DNA of 31,028 nucleotides, taken from an uncultured Oscillibacter sp. GTDB lineage: Bacteria > Bacillota > Clostridia > Oscillospirales > Oscillospiraceae. Both the position numbers and the translations under genes were made by a program. Every line of letters begins with the position of its first letter. Within the stretch, counting starts at the first letter, position 1. Shown here in pieces: positions 14,925-23,166 of the stretch. Below the pieces are notes generated by a model. The model worked only from the letters and a program-made list of their open reading frames with translations, was not told the DNA's origin and ran no database searches. The DNA lies in NCBI GenBank assembly GCA_900544105.1, contig UQUC01000017.1, forward strand, positions 1-31,028. The letters are read 5' to 3'.

Positions 14925-16256
14925 ATGGAACACAAGAAAAACACCAAGAGCTTCGCGAGTCGCTGGGGCTTTATCCTTGCGTCCGTCGGTTCGGCAGTGG
15001 GCATGGCCAATGTCTGGGGCTTCCCCAACAAAATGGGCAGCAACGGCGGCGGCGCATTTTTACTGATCTATCTGCTGTTTGTCTTTATCTTCAGCTATGT
15101 GGGCCTTCCGGCGGAGTTTGCCATGGGCCGCCGTGCCGCCACTGGTACGCTGGGCGCTTATGAAAACGCCTGGGACACCCGCAGCAAGTCTGCTGGTAAA
15201 GTCGGCGGCCTGCTGGGCTGGCTGCCTCTGGCCGGCTCCCTGTGCATCGCCATCGGCTATGCCGTTATCGTCACCTATGTGCTCAAGGCGCTGGTGGATT
15301 CCCTGCTGGGCACACTGCTGACCACGGACACCGCCGCCTGGTTTGGTGCCTTCTCCTCCACCCCCTACTCCGTGATCCCCTATCACATCGTTGTTGTGGT
15401 GGGCACGCTGCTGACACTGTTTCTGGGCGCCCGCAGCATTGAAAAGACCAATAAGGTCATGATGCCTGTCTTTTTTGTGATCTTCCTGATCCTGGCCGTG
15501 CGGGTGGCCCTTCTGCCCGGCGCCGCGGAGGGATATGTCTTTATGTTCACCCCCCGCTGGGAGGCCCTGACGAATCCCATGATCTGGATCTGGGCTATGG
15601 GACAGGCGTTTTTCTCCCTGTCCGTCACCGGCAGCGGTATGATCGTTTACGGTGCTTACCTCTCCAAGGACGAGGACGTGGTGGGTGTGGCCCAGCACAC
15701 GGCCCTCTTTGACACCATTGCCGCCGTGGTAGCCGCCCTGGTCATTATTCCCGCCTGCTTCTCCTACGGTCTGGACGTAGGCGCCGGTCCCAGCCTGCTG
15801 TTCGTAACTCTGCCCACCATCTTGCAGGACATCCCCATGGGCCAGCTCTTCGCCATCATCCTGTATATGGCCATGATCTTCGCCGGCGTTAGCTCTTTGC
15901 AGAATATGTTTGAGGTGGTGGCTGAGTCCCTGATGCACAAGTTCCCGAAGCTCAACCGCGTTACCGTGCTGGTACTGCTGGGCGCGCTGTGCCTGGGCTT
16001 CGGCATCGGCATGGAGACCATCAGCAAGTGGGGTCCCTGGATGGATCTGGTGTCCATTTATATCATCCCCATCGGCGCTACGCTGGGTGCGGTCTCCTGG
16101 TTCTACGTGATGAAGAAGGACGCCCTGCTGGACGCCATCAACACCGGCAGCACGAAAAAACGCGGCGATCTCTGGTACAATGCGGGCCGGTATGTGTACG
16201 TCCCTCTGGCGATCATTCTCTGCTGCGTGGCCCTGTTCATGCACGTTGCTTTCTGA
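14925..16256 (+). CDS. Neurotransmitter:sodium symporter (NSS) family transporter
   Basis: Sodium-coupled uptake of an amino acid or related amine across the cytoplasmic membrane (LeuT fold). The N-terminus has the family block SRWGFILASVGSAVGMANVWGFP followed by GGGAFLLIYLLF, which forms the unwound first helix with the sodium and substrate sites. About eleven membrane helices can be counted in 443 residues, a normal length for the short bacterial subfamily. The start has GGGAGA upstream. The gene has its own promoter, a regulated-looking leader and a terminator, so it is a single-gene unit; control by its substrate is plausible. Bacterial relatives transport tryptophan, tyrosine or leucine, but the substrate cannot be read here. 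Confidence 0.93.
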   Translation: MEHKKNTKSFASRWGFILASVGSAVGMANVWGFPNKMGSNGGGAFLLIYLLFVFIFSYVGLPAEFAMGRRAATGTLGAYENAWDTRSKSAGKVGGLLGWLPLAGSLCIAIGYAVIVTYVLKALVDSLLGTLLTTDTAAWFGAFSSTPYSVIPYHIVVVVGTLLTLFLGARSIEKTNKVMMPVFFVIFLILAVRVALLPGAAEGYVFMFTPRWEALTNPMIWIWAMGQAFFSLSVTGSGMIVYGAYLSKDEDVVGVAQHTALFDTIAAVVAALVIIPACFSYGLDVGAGPSLLFVTLPTILQDIPMGQLFAIILYMAMIFAGVSSLQNMFEVVAESLMHKFPKLNRVTVLVLLGALCLGFGIGMETISKWGPWMDLVSIYIIPIGATLGAVSWFYVMKKDALLDAINTGSTKKRGDLWYNAGRYVYVPLAIILCCVALFMHVAF

Positions 16257-16291
16257 TACCCACAGAAAATTTCCACGCATATAGCTAATAA

Positions 16292-16333
16292 AAAGGAGCC
16301 GGCGGCTGATTTTCAGCCGTCGGCTCCTTTTTT
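16292..16333. terminator. Bidirectional terminator between the NSS gene and the minus-strand cluster
   Basis: A stem of about 18 bp (16292-16309 with 16313-16330, one mismatch) with a TTT loop, preceded by A and followed by T runs, sits between two convergent genes and can serve both strands. Confidence 0.9.
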
Positions 16334-16348
16334 GTATAAACCTTTTCA

Positions 16349-17464
16349 TCAGCCGTAGCTCAAATACAAGGTGGTGGAGTCCTCGCCGTTCCGCAGGAAA
16401 GGCATTCCCTCGCCGATGCGGGAGCGCTGGAAGTACAGATACTCGCCAGAGGGGGAGATCAGCACTGGGAAACTGCCGCTGAGGGAGCTGCCCACCCCGG
16501 CGGACATATCCAGCCGCAGGCAGTCATCCTCCATGCGCCACACACCGAAGAACTGCAAATTCTTCTGGCCGTTATAGTACTCGTACAGATTGGCCAGCCC
16601 CGCATAATCCGGGTCGCAGTCGCCATAATGCAGCTCCAGCGTCCACTCGTCACAGTCCCACGAGGTATCGGCCAGCCCCAGATCCGTAGGGGGGCACCAC
16701 CAATCGTCACCGGACGGCTCCCAGCCTTCGGGATGGTCAGTGGCGGTAGTATCGGTGTAGATGGCGAAGTCGAACAGCAGCAATCGCCCCTCTTCGCTGG
16801 TAGGCAGGACGAGATTGCCGTACAGGTCCTCCTGCGGATACCAGCTCACCACCGTACCGTCATCAGCCACAAGATTGACCTCCATATCCGGTTCCTCCGG
16901 ATCCACGAACAGCAGAACAGGCTGGGCATATTCCTCCCGGTAGAGGACCTCGTCTGTCGCAGGATGCAGGCCGTTGCCCTGAGACTGCCATGTGATGTGG
17001 TTCACGGCAAGGCTGGTGTTCTCTCCCCGCGGGATAACACAAAACAATTTGCCGTACCCCTGACCGAGGATCCGCTCTGAGGGAATGGTCAGCATGACCG
17101 GCATCTCCGCTGTCAGGTCAAGGCAGTTTTCCAGCATCCAGTCCGACAGCTTGGAGGTGTCCCCCTTCTCCCGGCAGCCAAGGTAGGCCGCTCCGCCGGG
17201 ATAGCCGCCATATTCCAAATCAAAGCCCAGCTTATCGAGACATTCCTCCACAAGCTTCTGGTCTACCTCCGCTTCCGGTTTGGAAGTCTCCACGGGATCG
17301 GCCTGACCGGTCTGATCGGTCTTGCTGCCGGAAACAGTCCCTTTTACGCCGCTGCTTCCCGCTGCCGGGGCCGGTTTCTTTTTTCCGCCGCAGGCAGTCA
17401 GGCTCAGAGCCAGCGTCAGGCAGAGAAGTGCCGACGCCAGCCGGTGCCAAGTCAAGCGCTTCAT
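16349..17464 (-). CDS. Lipoprotein of unknown function, last gene of the SPFH/TPM cluster
   Basis: A 371-residue predicted lipoprotein. The signal peptide (KRLTW, then a hydrophobic core) ends in the lipobox LTAC with C25, followed by a Gly/Lys/Pro/Ser-rich linker to about residue 65. The rest is acidic and rich in Trp, Tyr and Asp and looks beta-rich, with a GVWRMEDD segment that resembles lipocalin-like G-x-W motifs. No family name is recognised. An AAGGAGGAGG site lies upstream. The gene starts 15 bases after the TPM gene, so it belongs to the same operon, and it would act on the outer face of the membrane. It may be distantly related to the lipoprotein at the other end of the cluster. Confidence 0.8.
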   Translation of the reverse strand: MKRLTWHRLASALLCLTLALSLTACGGKKKPAPAAGSSGVKGTVSGSKTDQTGQADPVETSKPEAEVDQKLVEECLDKLGFDLEYGGYPGGAAYLGCREKGDTSKLSDWMLENCLDLTAEMPVMLTIPSERILGQGYGKLFCVIPRGENTSLAVNHITWQSQGNGLHPATDEVLYREEYAQPVLLFVDPEEPDMEVNLVADDGTVVSWYPQEDLYGNLVLPTSEEGRLLLFDFAIYTDTTATDHPEGWEPSGDDWWCPPTDLGLADTSWDCDEWTLELHYGDCDPDYAGLANLYEYYNGQKNLQFFGVWRMEDDCLRLDMSAGVGSSLSGSFPVLISPSGEYLYFQRSRIGEGMPFLRNGEDSTTLYLSYG

Positions 17465-17479
17465 AGTCCTGCCTCCTCC

Positions 17480-18820
17480 TTAGAATTTTCCGCTGCGGCC
17501 GTGACCTCCGCCGCCGCTGCGACTTACAGTTCCTCCGCTGCTTCTGCCACCGCCGCCGGAATCGCTCTCGATCTTACGGCGGGTCTCCGTGGTATGGGTG
17601 TAGTGGTCATAGCTGTCCGTCAGCTTCAGGCCGCCGCCCGTCTTGGTATACACATTGGCGTCAACGCCCTTGCGCACGGACTTCATTTGTCCCTTCAGGA
17701 TCATGCACACCAGAAATGCGATCAGGCAGGAGACTGCCACCGCAATGCCGATGGCCGGCAAGGGGCTGGAGCGCACAGGTTTTCCGGCCTCAGCCAGCTC
17801 CAAAAACTCGTCGCAGGCGGTGAGGTAATTGGATACGCCATCATACCAATCACCGTCGCTGAAGTTGGACAAGAACCGGTCTTCCAACTGCTTCTCGCCG
17901 TATCGGTCAAAAGCATACTCCGCCCATTCGCCGTAGACGAACATGGCGTAGTCCCGCTCTTTCATGCTCAGCATGATGATGACGCCGTTCCGGTCCTCGC
18001 CTACACCAAGGCCCTCAGCGTGATAGATCTGATACAGGGCGGTATAGGGATCGTCACCATAGCCGTAAGCTGTAAAGTCCTCCACAAAAAGGGTATAGAT
18101 GCCGCAGCTGCGGCGGCGGGAAATATCCTCGGCCCGATCCTCCAGCTGTTCCCGCTCCCCGTCGGAGAGCATTCCCCGGAGGTCGAACACATAGTTCATG
18201 CCGGTATCGCCCAGCTTTGACGCTTCGCCGGACTGGACGGTCTCGGGCTGCTGCGCCTCCGCCGGGAAGTCTGCGGAGAGATAGTCCGCCGCCGTCGCCG
18301 CCATGGCATTTATTGCCTGACAGAGCGCCTCGGCGCTCACGGTCATATCCGTGCCGTCCCACGCCTGCGCCGTCATATACGGCTCCACCGCGTCATACAC
18401 CAAGCCGGAGAGTTCCTGCCCGTCGCCTCTCGTCTCGCTCAGCATCGCGTAGACGCACCAGTCGGTTTCCGCCAGGGTGTAAGAACCGTCCGCCAGAGGC
18501 TCCATCACCAGCGTCAGCGAAATGCCGTCCTTTTCCTCGCCCCAGCCGTAGCCGGAATCTTTGTAAACATATGTGGCGATGTCTCCGGCGGTGGTACCCT
18601 CGCTGACATCCTCGTTGGTAAATATGTCCACCCGCAGGTCAAGGTGAAGCGCCTCCGTCAGCTGGGGCAAAGTGTACTGACCCAGATCGGACAGTTCCTC
18701 CGAGCTCAGCGCGTCGGTCTCATCGTAGATCGCGCCGTATTCCGTCCACGCCAGAGCGGGGACGCACAGAGTCAGCGTCAGCAGGAGCGCCGTCAGCAAA
18801 GCTGTGACTTTTCTTTTCAT
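17480..18820 (-). CDS. Double TPM-domain membrane protein (YdjH/YgcG type)
   Basis: A 446-residue secreted-and-anchored protein. A cleavable signal peptide (KRKVTALLTALLLTL to PALAW) is followed by a first TPM-like domain (about 28-190), a linker, a second TPM domain (about 205-345) starting YVFDLRGMLSDGEREQLEDRA, a membrane helix at about 352-372, and a cytosolic tail ending in Gly/Ser-rich GGGGHGRSGKF, as in YgcG proteins. TPM domains are linked to membrane-protein quality control and to the Psp stress response in Bacillus (YdjH). Having two TPM-like domains is unusual; the first is more diverged. The ribosome site AAGGAGGG overlaps the stop of the preceding zinc-ribbon gene, which suggests coupling. 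Confidence 0.85.
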   Translation of the reverse strand: MKRKVTALLTALLLTLTLCVPALAWTEYGAIYDETDALSSEELSDLGQYTLPQLTEALHLDLRVDIFTNEDVSEGTTAGDIATYVYKDSGYGWGEEKDGISLTLVMEPLADGSYTLAETDWCVYAMLSETRGDGQELSGLVYDAVEPYMTAQAWDGTDMTVSAEALCQAINAMAATAADYLSADFPAEAQQPETVQSGEASKLGDTGMNYVFDLRGMLSDGEREQLEDRAEDISRRRSCGIYTLFVEDFTAYGYGDDPYTALYQIYHAEGLGVGEDRNGVIIMLSMKERDYAMFVYGEWAEYAFDRYGEKQLEDRFLSNFSDGDWYDGVSNYLTACDEFLELAEAGKPVRSSPLPAIGIAVAVSCLIAFLVCMILKGQMKSVRKGVDANVYTKTGGGLKLTDSYDHYTHTTETRRKIESDSGGGGRSSGGTVSRSGGGGHGRSGKF

Positions 18821-18832
18821 GTCCGTCCCTCC

Positions 18833-19966
18833 TTATCGCATCAGCAGGACGATGACTGACCCCAACACAGACAACGGCACGGCAATGGCGGCAAACATCC
18901 CCCAGAACCGCCCCTTGTCCACAGGCAGGTCTCCTACCAGCTTTCCGGTCTGTCCATTCATGGCGAAGAGGAAATCCTTGCCCTGCCACTTGGTGTGCAG
19001 CATCCACACCGGCAGCAGCGCGTAGTGCACCTTGCCGCGGTTCAGATGGATGTTCTTCTGCCGGGGGGTGCAACTGGTGTATTCCGTAGTGGTTCGGCGC
19101 AGCGCACTCTCTAAGGAGGCGGTACAGCGTCCGTCTGCCCGTTCCCGGCTCTGCTCCACCGACACATCGTACTTATCCGCCAGAAAGCCCGGCAGATAGG
19201 CCGTGGAAAAGGGCTTCAACTCCGCGTAATTGTAAGGCTCAATGGAGTCCATGTGGTCATCCGGCATCTTACTGGAGGCGTCTACGGGCACCTTTTCAAA
19301 GGCAATAGAACCGCCGCGGCGCACGTCATAATGGGCGGTTTCGGTGATCTCGTAGTCACCGCTTTTATAGACGTGGACGACCCGGCCTTCGTAGTCCACG
19401 CTGCCCTCTGCCTGACCGTCAAACATCCAGAAGGGGACATAGACCCCCTTGATCTCCTCAATGTGGTTGCCGTTGGTGAACGCCTTTGGCAGCAGGGGCT
19501 TACCCTTGTAGTGCTTTTTCAGCGCCGCCACCGCATCCTCGCGGCTGAGTTTGAAGGGGATCACGAAATCCGGCTTCAGCGTTCCCGCAAACTGCCCCGG
19601 CACTACCGTTGGATTTCCACAATAAGGGCAGGAGGTGGCCGCCGTACTTGCGTCGCAGATCAGCTCCGCACCGCAGCTTGGGCAGCTGTAAGCCTTCATG
19701 CCGTCTCCCTCGGCACCCCAGTCGGCGCTGAGGTCCGGCATCTCCCAGCCACTGTCCTCGGCAGACTGCCGTTCTGCCGCCACCTTTTCCTCGGCAGACT
19801 GCTGCGCCGCCGCTGCCTTTTCTTCCTTTTCCGCGTAAAGCGCCTCGATCTCCGCTACATCATAGGTAGCACCGCAGTAATCACACTCCAGCTTACCGGA
19901 TGCGCCCACAAAATGCAGCGGGCCGGTGCAGCTTGGGCATTGATAGTTGGTCACCTGTGCCGCCAT
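18833..19966 (-). CDS. Zinc-ribbon membrane protein (YdjG-like)
   Basis: A 377-residue protein with two zinc-ribbon knuckle pairs: CPSC/CDYC at about residues 10-33 and CPSCGAEL/CPYCG at about 95-120, joined by a charged Glu/Ala-rich segment that may be helical. A soluble beta-rich domain follows (PFKLSREDAVAALKKHYKGK, VYVPFWMFDG), and the C-terminus has a single membrane helix (last 22 residues). This matches TFIIB-type zinc-ribbon proteins such as B. subtilis YdjG, partner of the PspA system. The ATG at 19966 is chosen, since GGGTGAG lies 8 bases upstream; an in-frame GTG at 19978 is possible but has a poorer site. It lies 92 bases after the DUF4428 gene, with a strong hairpin in the gap. 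Confidence 0.82.
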   Translation of the reverse strand: MAAQVTNYQCPSCTGPLHFVGASGKLECDYCGATYDVAEIEALYAEKEEKAAAAQQSAEEKVAAERQSAEDSGWEMPDLSADWGAEGDGMKAYSCPSCGAELICDASTAATSCPYCGNPTVVPGQFAGTLKPDFVIPFKLSREDAVAALKKHYKGKPLLPKAFTNGNHIEEIKGVYVPFWMFDGQAEGSVDYEGRVVHVYKSGDYEITETAHYDVRRGGSIAFEKVPVDASSKMPDDHMDSIEPYNYAELKPFSTAYLPGFLADKYDVSVEQSRERADGRCTASLESALRRTTTEYTSCTPRQKNIHLNRGKVHYALLPVWMLHTKWQGKDFLFAMNGQTGKLVGDLPVDKGRFWGMFAAIAVPLSVLGSVIVLLMR

Positions 19967-20001
19967 GCTTGCTCTCACCCTTCTTTCTTCATTTTCCGTT
20001 C

Positions 20002-20029
20002 AGCGCCCGCCCGTAGACGGGCGGACGCT
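20002..20029 (-). other. Intercistronic hairpin
   Basis: AGCG-C-CCGCCCG (20002-20013) pairs with CGGGCGG-A-CGCT (20018-20029) around TAGA. There is no T run on the minus strand, so it is more likely an mRNA stability or processing element between the DUF4428 and zinc-ribbon genes than a terminator. Confidence 0.6.
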
Positions 20030-20058
20030 GTTGAGTCGTTTTCTCCGATCTGTTTCCC

Positions 20059-21003
20059 TTATCCTCTGGGCGCGCCGCAGTACTCGCAGAATTTTCCGTC
20101 ATTCTGTCCGCCGCAGGCGGAACAGGTCCATGGGCCGGCCGCTGCCGGAGTGGGAGTGAAGGCCTCCTGCTGCTGCATGGGAACCTCCTGCTGCATGGGG
20201 GCCGTCTGAGCTGCGCCGCCACGGGCGGTCTCCATCACCTGAAGCAGCGCCGCCCGGATCTCGTCGCCCATTTCGCGGTACTTGCGGTATTCCCTATTGT
20301 TTTCCGGGTCAAAGCTGGCAGACATGGTATTCATCTGTCCCATCATGGGCCGCTGGCCCATCATGCCGCCCTGGGAACGACCTGCCATGGGACGCTGGTT
20401 CATGCCCGGCTGATTCATCATAGGCCGCTGGCCCATCATACCCTGCTGCCCCATCATGGGCCGCTGCACGGTGTTCTGCGGCTCAATGTACACAGAACTG
20501 TTGTTCAGGCGGAACTTCATCTCGTCAAAGTAGGGGTTATTGACGGAAATGATCACTTCAAAGTCATAGGAATACTCGTAGCGAGGTGGGTTGTAGCTGA
20601 CCTCCTTGCCGTCCGGCCCCTCCCGCTTCTGCTCCGTGCGGCTCTCGTCAATGTCCACGCGGCAGCCGGTCAGTGCGGTGTAGTCGAGAATGTCCGGGTT
20701 GGCGTCCGCCAGATCCCGGGCGCGGGTAACGGTGAACCAGCGGTGATCCTCGTCCAGCAGGACCTTACAATCCTCGCCGTAGGAGCGGGTGGTGCGGAAC
20801 TGGGACGCCTTGCTTCGGTTTTCCTCCCGGTAGGCCAACTGCCGCTTGATATCCTCCACTGTGGAACGACGGCGGTCACTGAACCAGGGAGAGAGCTGCT
20901 TCGCACAGTCCTTACAGAGGTTGCCGTCTTCCAGTTTCCGATTGCCCAACAGTCCGATCTTCTCGCCGCAGATATCGCAGTATTTCTTGTCAAACAATCC
21001 CAT
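20059..21003 (-). CDS. DUF4428 protein with Met/Gly/Gln-rich repeats and a C-terminal zinc ribbon
   Basis: A 314-residue protein of unknown function. The N-terminal zinc domain (KYCDICGEKI ... LCKDCAKQL, residues 7-40) is the DUF4428 type. A central domain of about 130 residues follows (DHRWFTVTRARDLADANPDI, YEYSYDFEVIISVNNPYFDEM). Residues 180-230 are low-complexity repeats built on MMGQRPMM and MNQ. The C-terminal 25 residues are a zinc ribbon (WTCSACGGQNDGKFCEYCG) close to those of the SPFH protein two genes upstream. No membrane segment is seen, so it is probably cytosolic. The similar zinc ribbons suggest the cluster's proteins act together or share an origin for these ends. Confidence 0.8.
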   Translation of the reverse strand: MGLFDKKYCDICGEKIGLLGNRKLEDGNLCKDCAKQLSPWFSDRRRSTVEDIKRQLAYREENRSKASQFRTTRSYGEDCKVLLDEDHRWFTVTRARDLADANPDILDYTALTGCRVDIDESRTEQKREGPDGKEVSYNPPRYEYSYDFEVIISVNNPYFDEMKFRLNNSSVYIEPQNTVQRPMMGQQGMMGQRPMMNQPGMNQRPMAGRSQGGMMGQRPMMGQMNTMSASFDPENNREYRKYREMGDEIRAALLQVMETARGGAAQTAPMQQEVPMQQQEAFTPTPAAAGPWTCSACGGQNDGKFCEYCGAPRG

Positions 21004-21076
21004 AGTAGCTTCCTCCTGTTATTTTTTCAGCCGCGTAATGGCTCGCATTGCATTGTCCACCCGGAGCTGGACCCTT

Positions 21077-21107
21077 GTCCCCGGCCACGGCTCCCGCAGC
21101 CGGGGAC
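21077..21107 (-). other. Intercistronic hairpin
   Basis: A perfect nine-base stem, GTCCCCGGC (21077-21085) with GCCGGGGAC (21099-21107), with a smaller stem possible inside the loop, lies in the 136-base gap between the small anchored protein gene and the DUF4428 gene. It lacks a T run on the minus strand. A role in mRNA processing or partial termination is possible. Confidence 0.6.
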
Positions 21108-21139
21108 GGATTTTCGCCAAATAAACCTGCTATTTGCTC

Positions 21140-21649
21140 TTATTCTTCAACTTTTTGAAACTCCACCACTTTGTCCGCCGTCTCCGACCAGTCCACCGCC
21201 AGTTCCAGTCTGCCGCTGTCCTCACCAGCCCCGGCACAGTGGTAAAAGTCCAGGATCCTCCCCAATTCCGTGCCGTCTGCTTTCTGGAGAACGCGGTTGT
21301 CCATCATCAGCCCCGTGTCCTGTATCTTTTTACGCGGAATGTAGGTGAAGTCCAGCGGGGTTTCCAGAATGGTCTCGCCGTCCAACCGAAGCGTCAAGCC
21401 GTCCTCCTCGCTGATGACCGCCTGCCAGCCGTCCTCCGGACTTTCCCATGTTCCCTCCAGCACTGGCCAGAGGAGGGAATTGTCCACATAAGTACCGTCC
21501 CCGTCCAGCAGGAACAGGTCTTGATCCGGATTCTCCATGCCGTTGCCCCCATCCATGATCTGGTCCGTAACAAAATGCCTATACAGGCCCGAGAGGACGA
21601 TCCCTACCAGCGCGCCCGCCAGGAAAATCCAAATCATCCGCCGTTTCAT
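21140..21649 (-). CDS. Small membrane-anchored protein of unknown function
   Basis: A 169-residue protein. KRRM then a hydrophobic helix (about residues 5-23) anchors it with the rest outside the cell. The outer part is acidic and beta-rich, with LLWPVLEGTWESPEDGW near residue 65, a G-x-W motif that recalls small lipocalin-like barrels. No known family is recognised. Its ATG overlaps the stop of the SPFH gene by one base (TAATG on the minus strand), so the two are almost certainly translated together. Confidence 0.75.
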   Translation of the reverse strand: MKRRMIWIFLAGALVGIVLSGLYRHFVTDQIMDGGNGMENPDQDLFLLDGDGTYVDNSLLWPVLEGTWESPEDGWQAVISEEDGLTLRLDGETILETPLDFTYIPRKKIQDTGLMMDNRVLQKADGTELGRILDFYHCAGAGEDSGRLELAVDWSETADKVVEFQKVEE

Positions 21650-23070
21650 TACACGATGTCCCCGTCGTCAAAGGGATCGCCGCACTCAGGGCAGAACTTG
21701 GGGGGATGCTGCGGGTCAGCAGGCTCCCAGCCGCACTTGTCGCACTTGTACTGAGGAACTCCGGCAGGCTTGGGCTTGCCGCACTCGGCGCAGAATTTGC
21801 CCTTATTCACCGCGCCGCAGGTGCAGGTCCAGCCGTCCGCTGCGGCGGGCTTTGGCTTGCCGCATTCAGGGCAGAACTTTCCTGTGGCGGTGGCGCCGCA
21901 GGTGCACTGCCAGCTGTCCCCAGCGGGCTTCGGCTCCGGCTTCTTGCTGCCGCAGTTGGGGCAGAAGTTACCTGTGATGCCGCCCTGACCGCAGGTGCAG
22001 GTCCAGCCCTGCGCCGCGGGAGCGGGGGCGGGCTGTGCCGCCTGCTGCTGTGCCTGTTGCTGCTGCCCCATCTGGAACAGGTTCTGGGCGTTCATGCCAC
22101 CCATCTGACCAGCCATGCCCATGCCCATAAAGGCCATGGCGGGACCGGCGCCGGTGTTGGCGGCTGCCGCCTTCATCGCCTCGCCCTGAGAGCCGACGAG
22201 ATGTGCCGCCGCCCGGGTGGGATCCATAAAGGCCGCGTTGCGCTGCAATTCTTTAATCATCTGCTCGTCTTCCTCATTGGCCTTCACGCTGGAAACGCCG
22301 AAGGAGACGATCTCCATACCCCGCAGATCCCGCCACTTGCTGGAAAGCTGCTCGTTGAGGGCGTCAGCCAGCTCCAGGGTATGACCGGGAAGGGCGGAAT
22401 AGCGGATGCCCATTTCGCTGATCTTGGCGAAAGCGGGCTGCAAAGCCGTCAGCAGCTCCGTTTTCATCTGACCGGCGATATTTTCCGTCTTGTAGTCCTC
22501 GCTGACATTGCCGCAGACGTTGGTGTAGAACAGCAGGGGGTTCTTCAGCCGGATGCTGTACTCGCCGAAGCAGCGGATGCCGATGTCGATGTCGATGCCT
22601 GCCCGCTGGTCCACCACCCGGAAGGGAACAGGGCTGGGGGTGCCGTACTTGTTGCCCGTCAGCTCCTTGGTGTTGAAGTAGTAGACCCGCTGATCCTTGG
22701 GGGCCTCGCCGCCGAAGGTGAAACGCTTGCCGATGTTCTGGAACACGTTCTTCACGCTCTCGCCCAGGTCGCCGGAGAAAATGCTGGGCTCCGTGGACAT
22801 ATCGTAGGTGTACTCACCGGGCTCGGCGCAGACGTCCACCACCTTGCCCTGCTCCACGATGAGCATACACTGTCCGTCCGCAATGGCGATCAGGCTGCCG
22901 TTGGTGATGATGTTGTCATCACCCTTGGTGTTGCTGGAACGGCCCGTGACCTTCTTTTTGCCCTTGATCGCCAGCACGTCAGAGGGGATCGCTTCGCAAT
23001 AAAAGTATTCCTTCCACTGGTCGGCCAACACGCCGCCAGCCGCGCCCATTGCCGCTTTGATCAGTCCCAT
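21649..23070 (-). CDS. SPFH-domain protein with four C-terminal zinc ribbons (YdjI-like)
   Basis: A 473-residue protein expected to assemble at the cytosolic face of the membrane, as SPFH/flotillin-like proteins do. Order: N-terminal segment MGLIKAAMGAAGGVLADQWK; SPFH domain about residues 35-270, with LLFYTNVCGN and YSALPGHTLELADALNE; a Gly/Met-rich and then Gln/Ala-rich linker (about 290-350); then three near-identical ribbons of the form WxCTCG...FCPxCG (about 353-437) and a rubredoxin-like fourth (YKCDKCGWEP ... KFCPECGDPF). It belongs to the same general class as the truncated gene at 1054-1626 but is not a close copy. B. subtilis YdjI is the best-known relative, functioning with YdjG, YdjH and PspA. 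AAGGAG precedes the start. Confidence 0.88.
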   Translation of the reverse strand: MGLIKAAMGAAGGVLADQWKEYFYCEAIPSDVLAIKGKKKVTGRSSNTKGDDNIITNGSLIAIADGQCMLIVEQGKVVDVCAEPGEYTYDMSTEPSIFSGDLGESVKNVFQNIGKRFTFGGEAPKDQRVYYFNTKELTGNKYGTPSPVPFRVVDQRAGIDIDIGIRCFGEYSIRLKNPLLFYTNVCGNVSEDYKTENIAGQMKTELLTALQPAFAKISEMGIRYSALPGHTLELADALNEQLSSKWRDLRGMEIVSFGVSSVKANEEDEQMIKELQRNAAFMDPTRAAAHLVGSQGEAMKAAAANTGAGPAMAFMGMGMAGQMGGMNAQNLFQMGQQQQAQQQAAQPAPAPAAQGWTCTCGQGGITGNFCPNCGSKKPEPKPAGDSWQCTCGATATGKFCPECGKPKPAAADGWTCTCGAVNKGKFCAECGKPKPAGVPQYKCDKCGWEPADPQHPPKFCPECGDPFDDGDIV

Positions 23071-23166
23071 AATTCTACTCTCCTTTTCCTGTTGTTGTAT
23101 TTGATTTCAGCCTTTGCTTTTGACCGCTTGTTACAAAATCGTCTGTTTTTTAGGGAAAATAGGGCC

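Noticed and set aside
15060..16349. Minus-strand open frame of 429 codons opposite the NSS transporter
   Set aside because: Its His/Gln/Gly-rich sequence is the reverse image of transporter codons.
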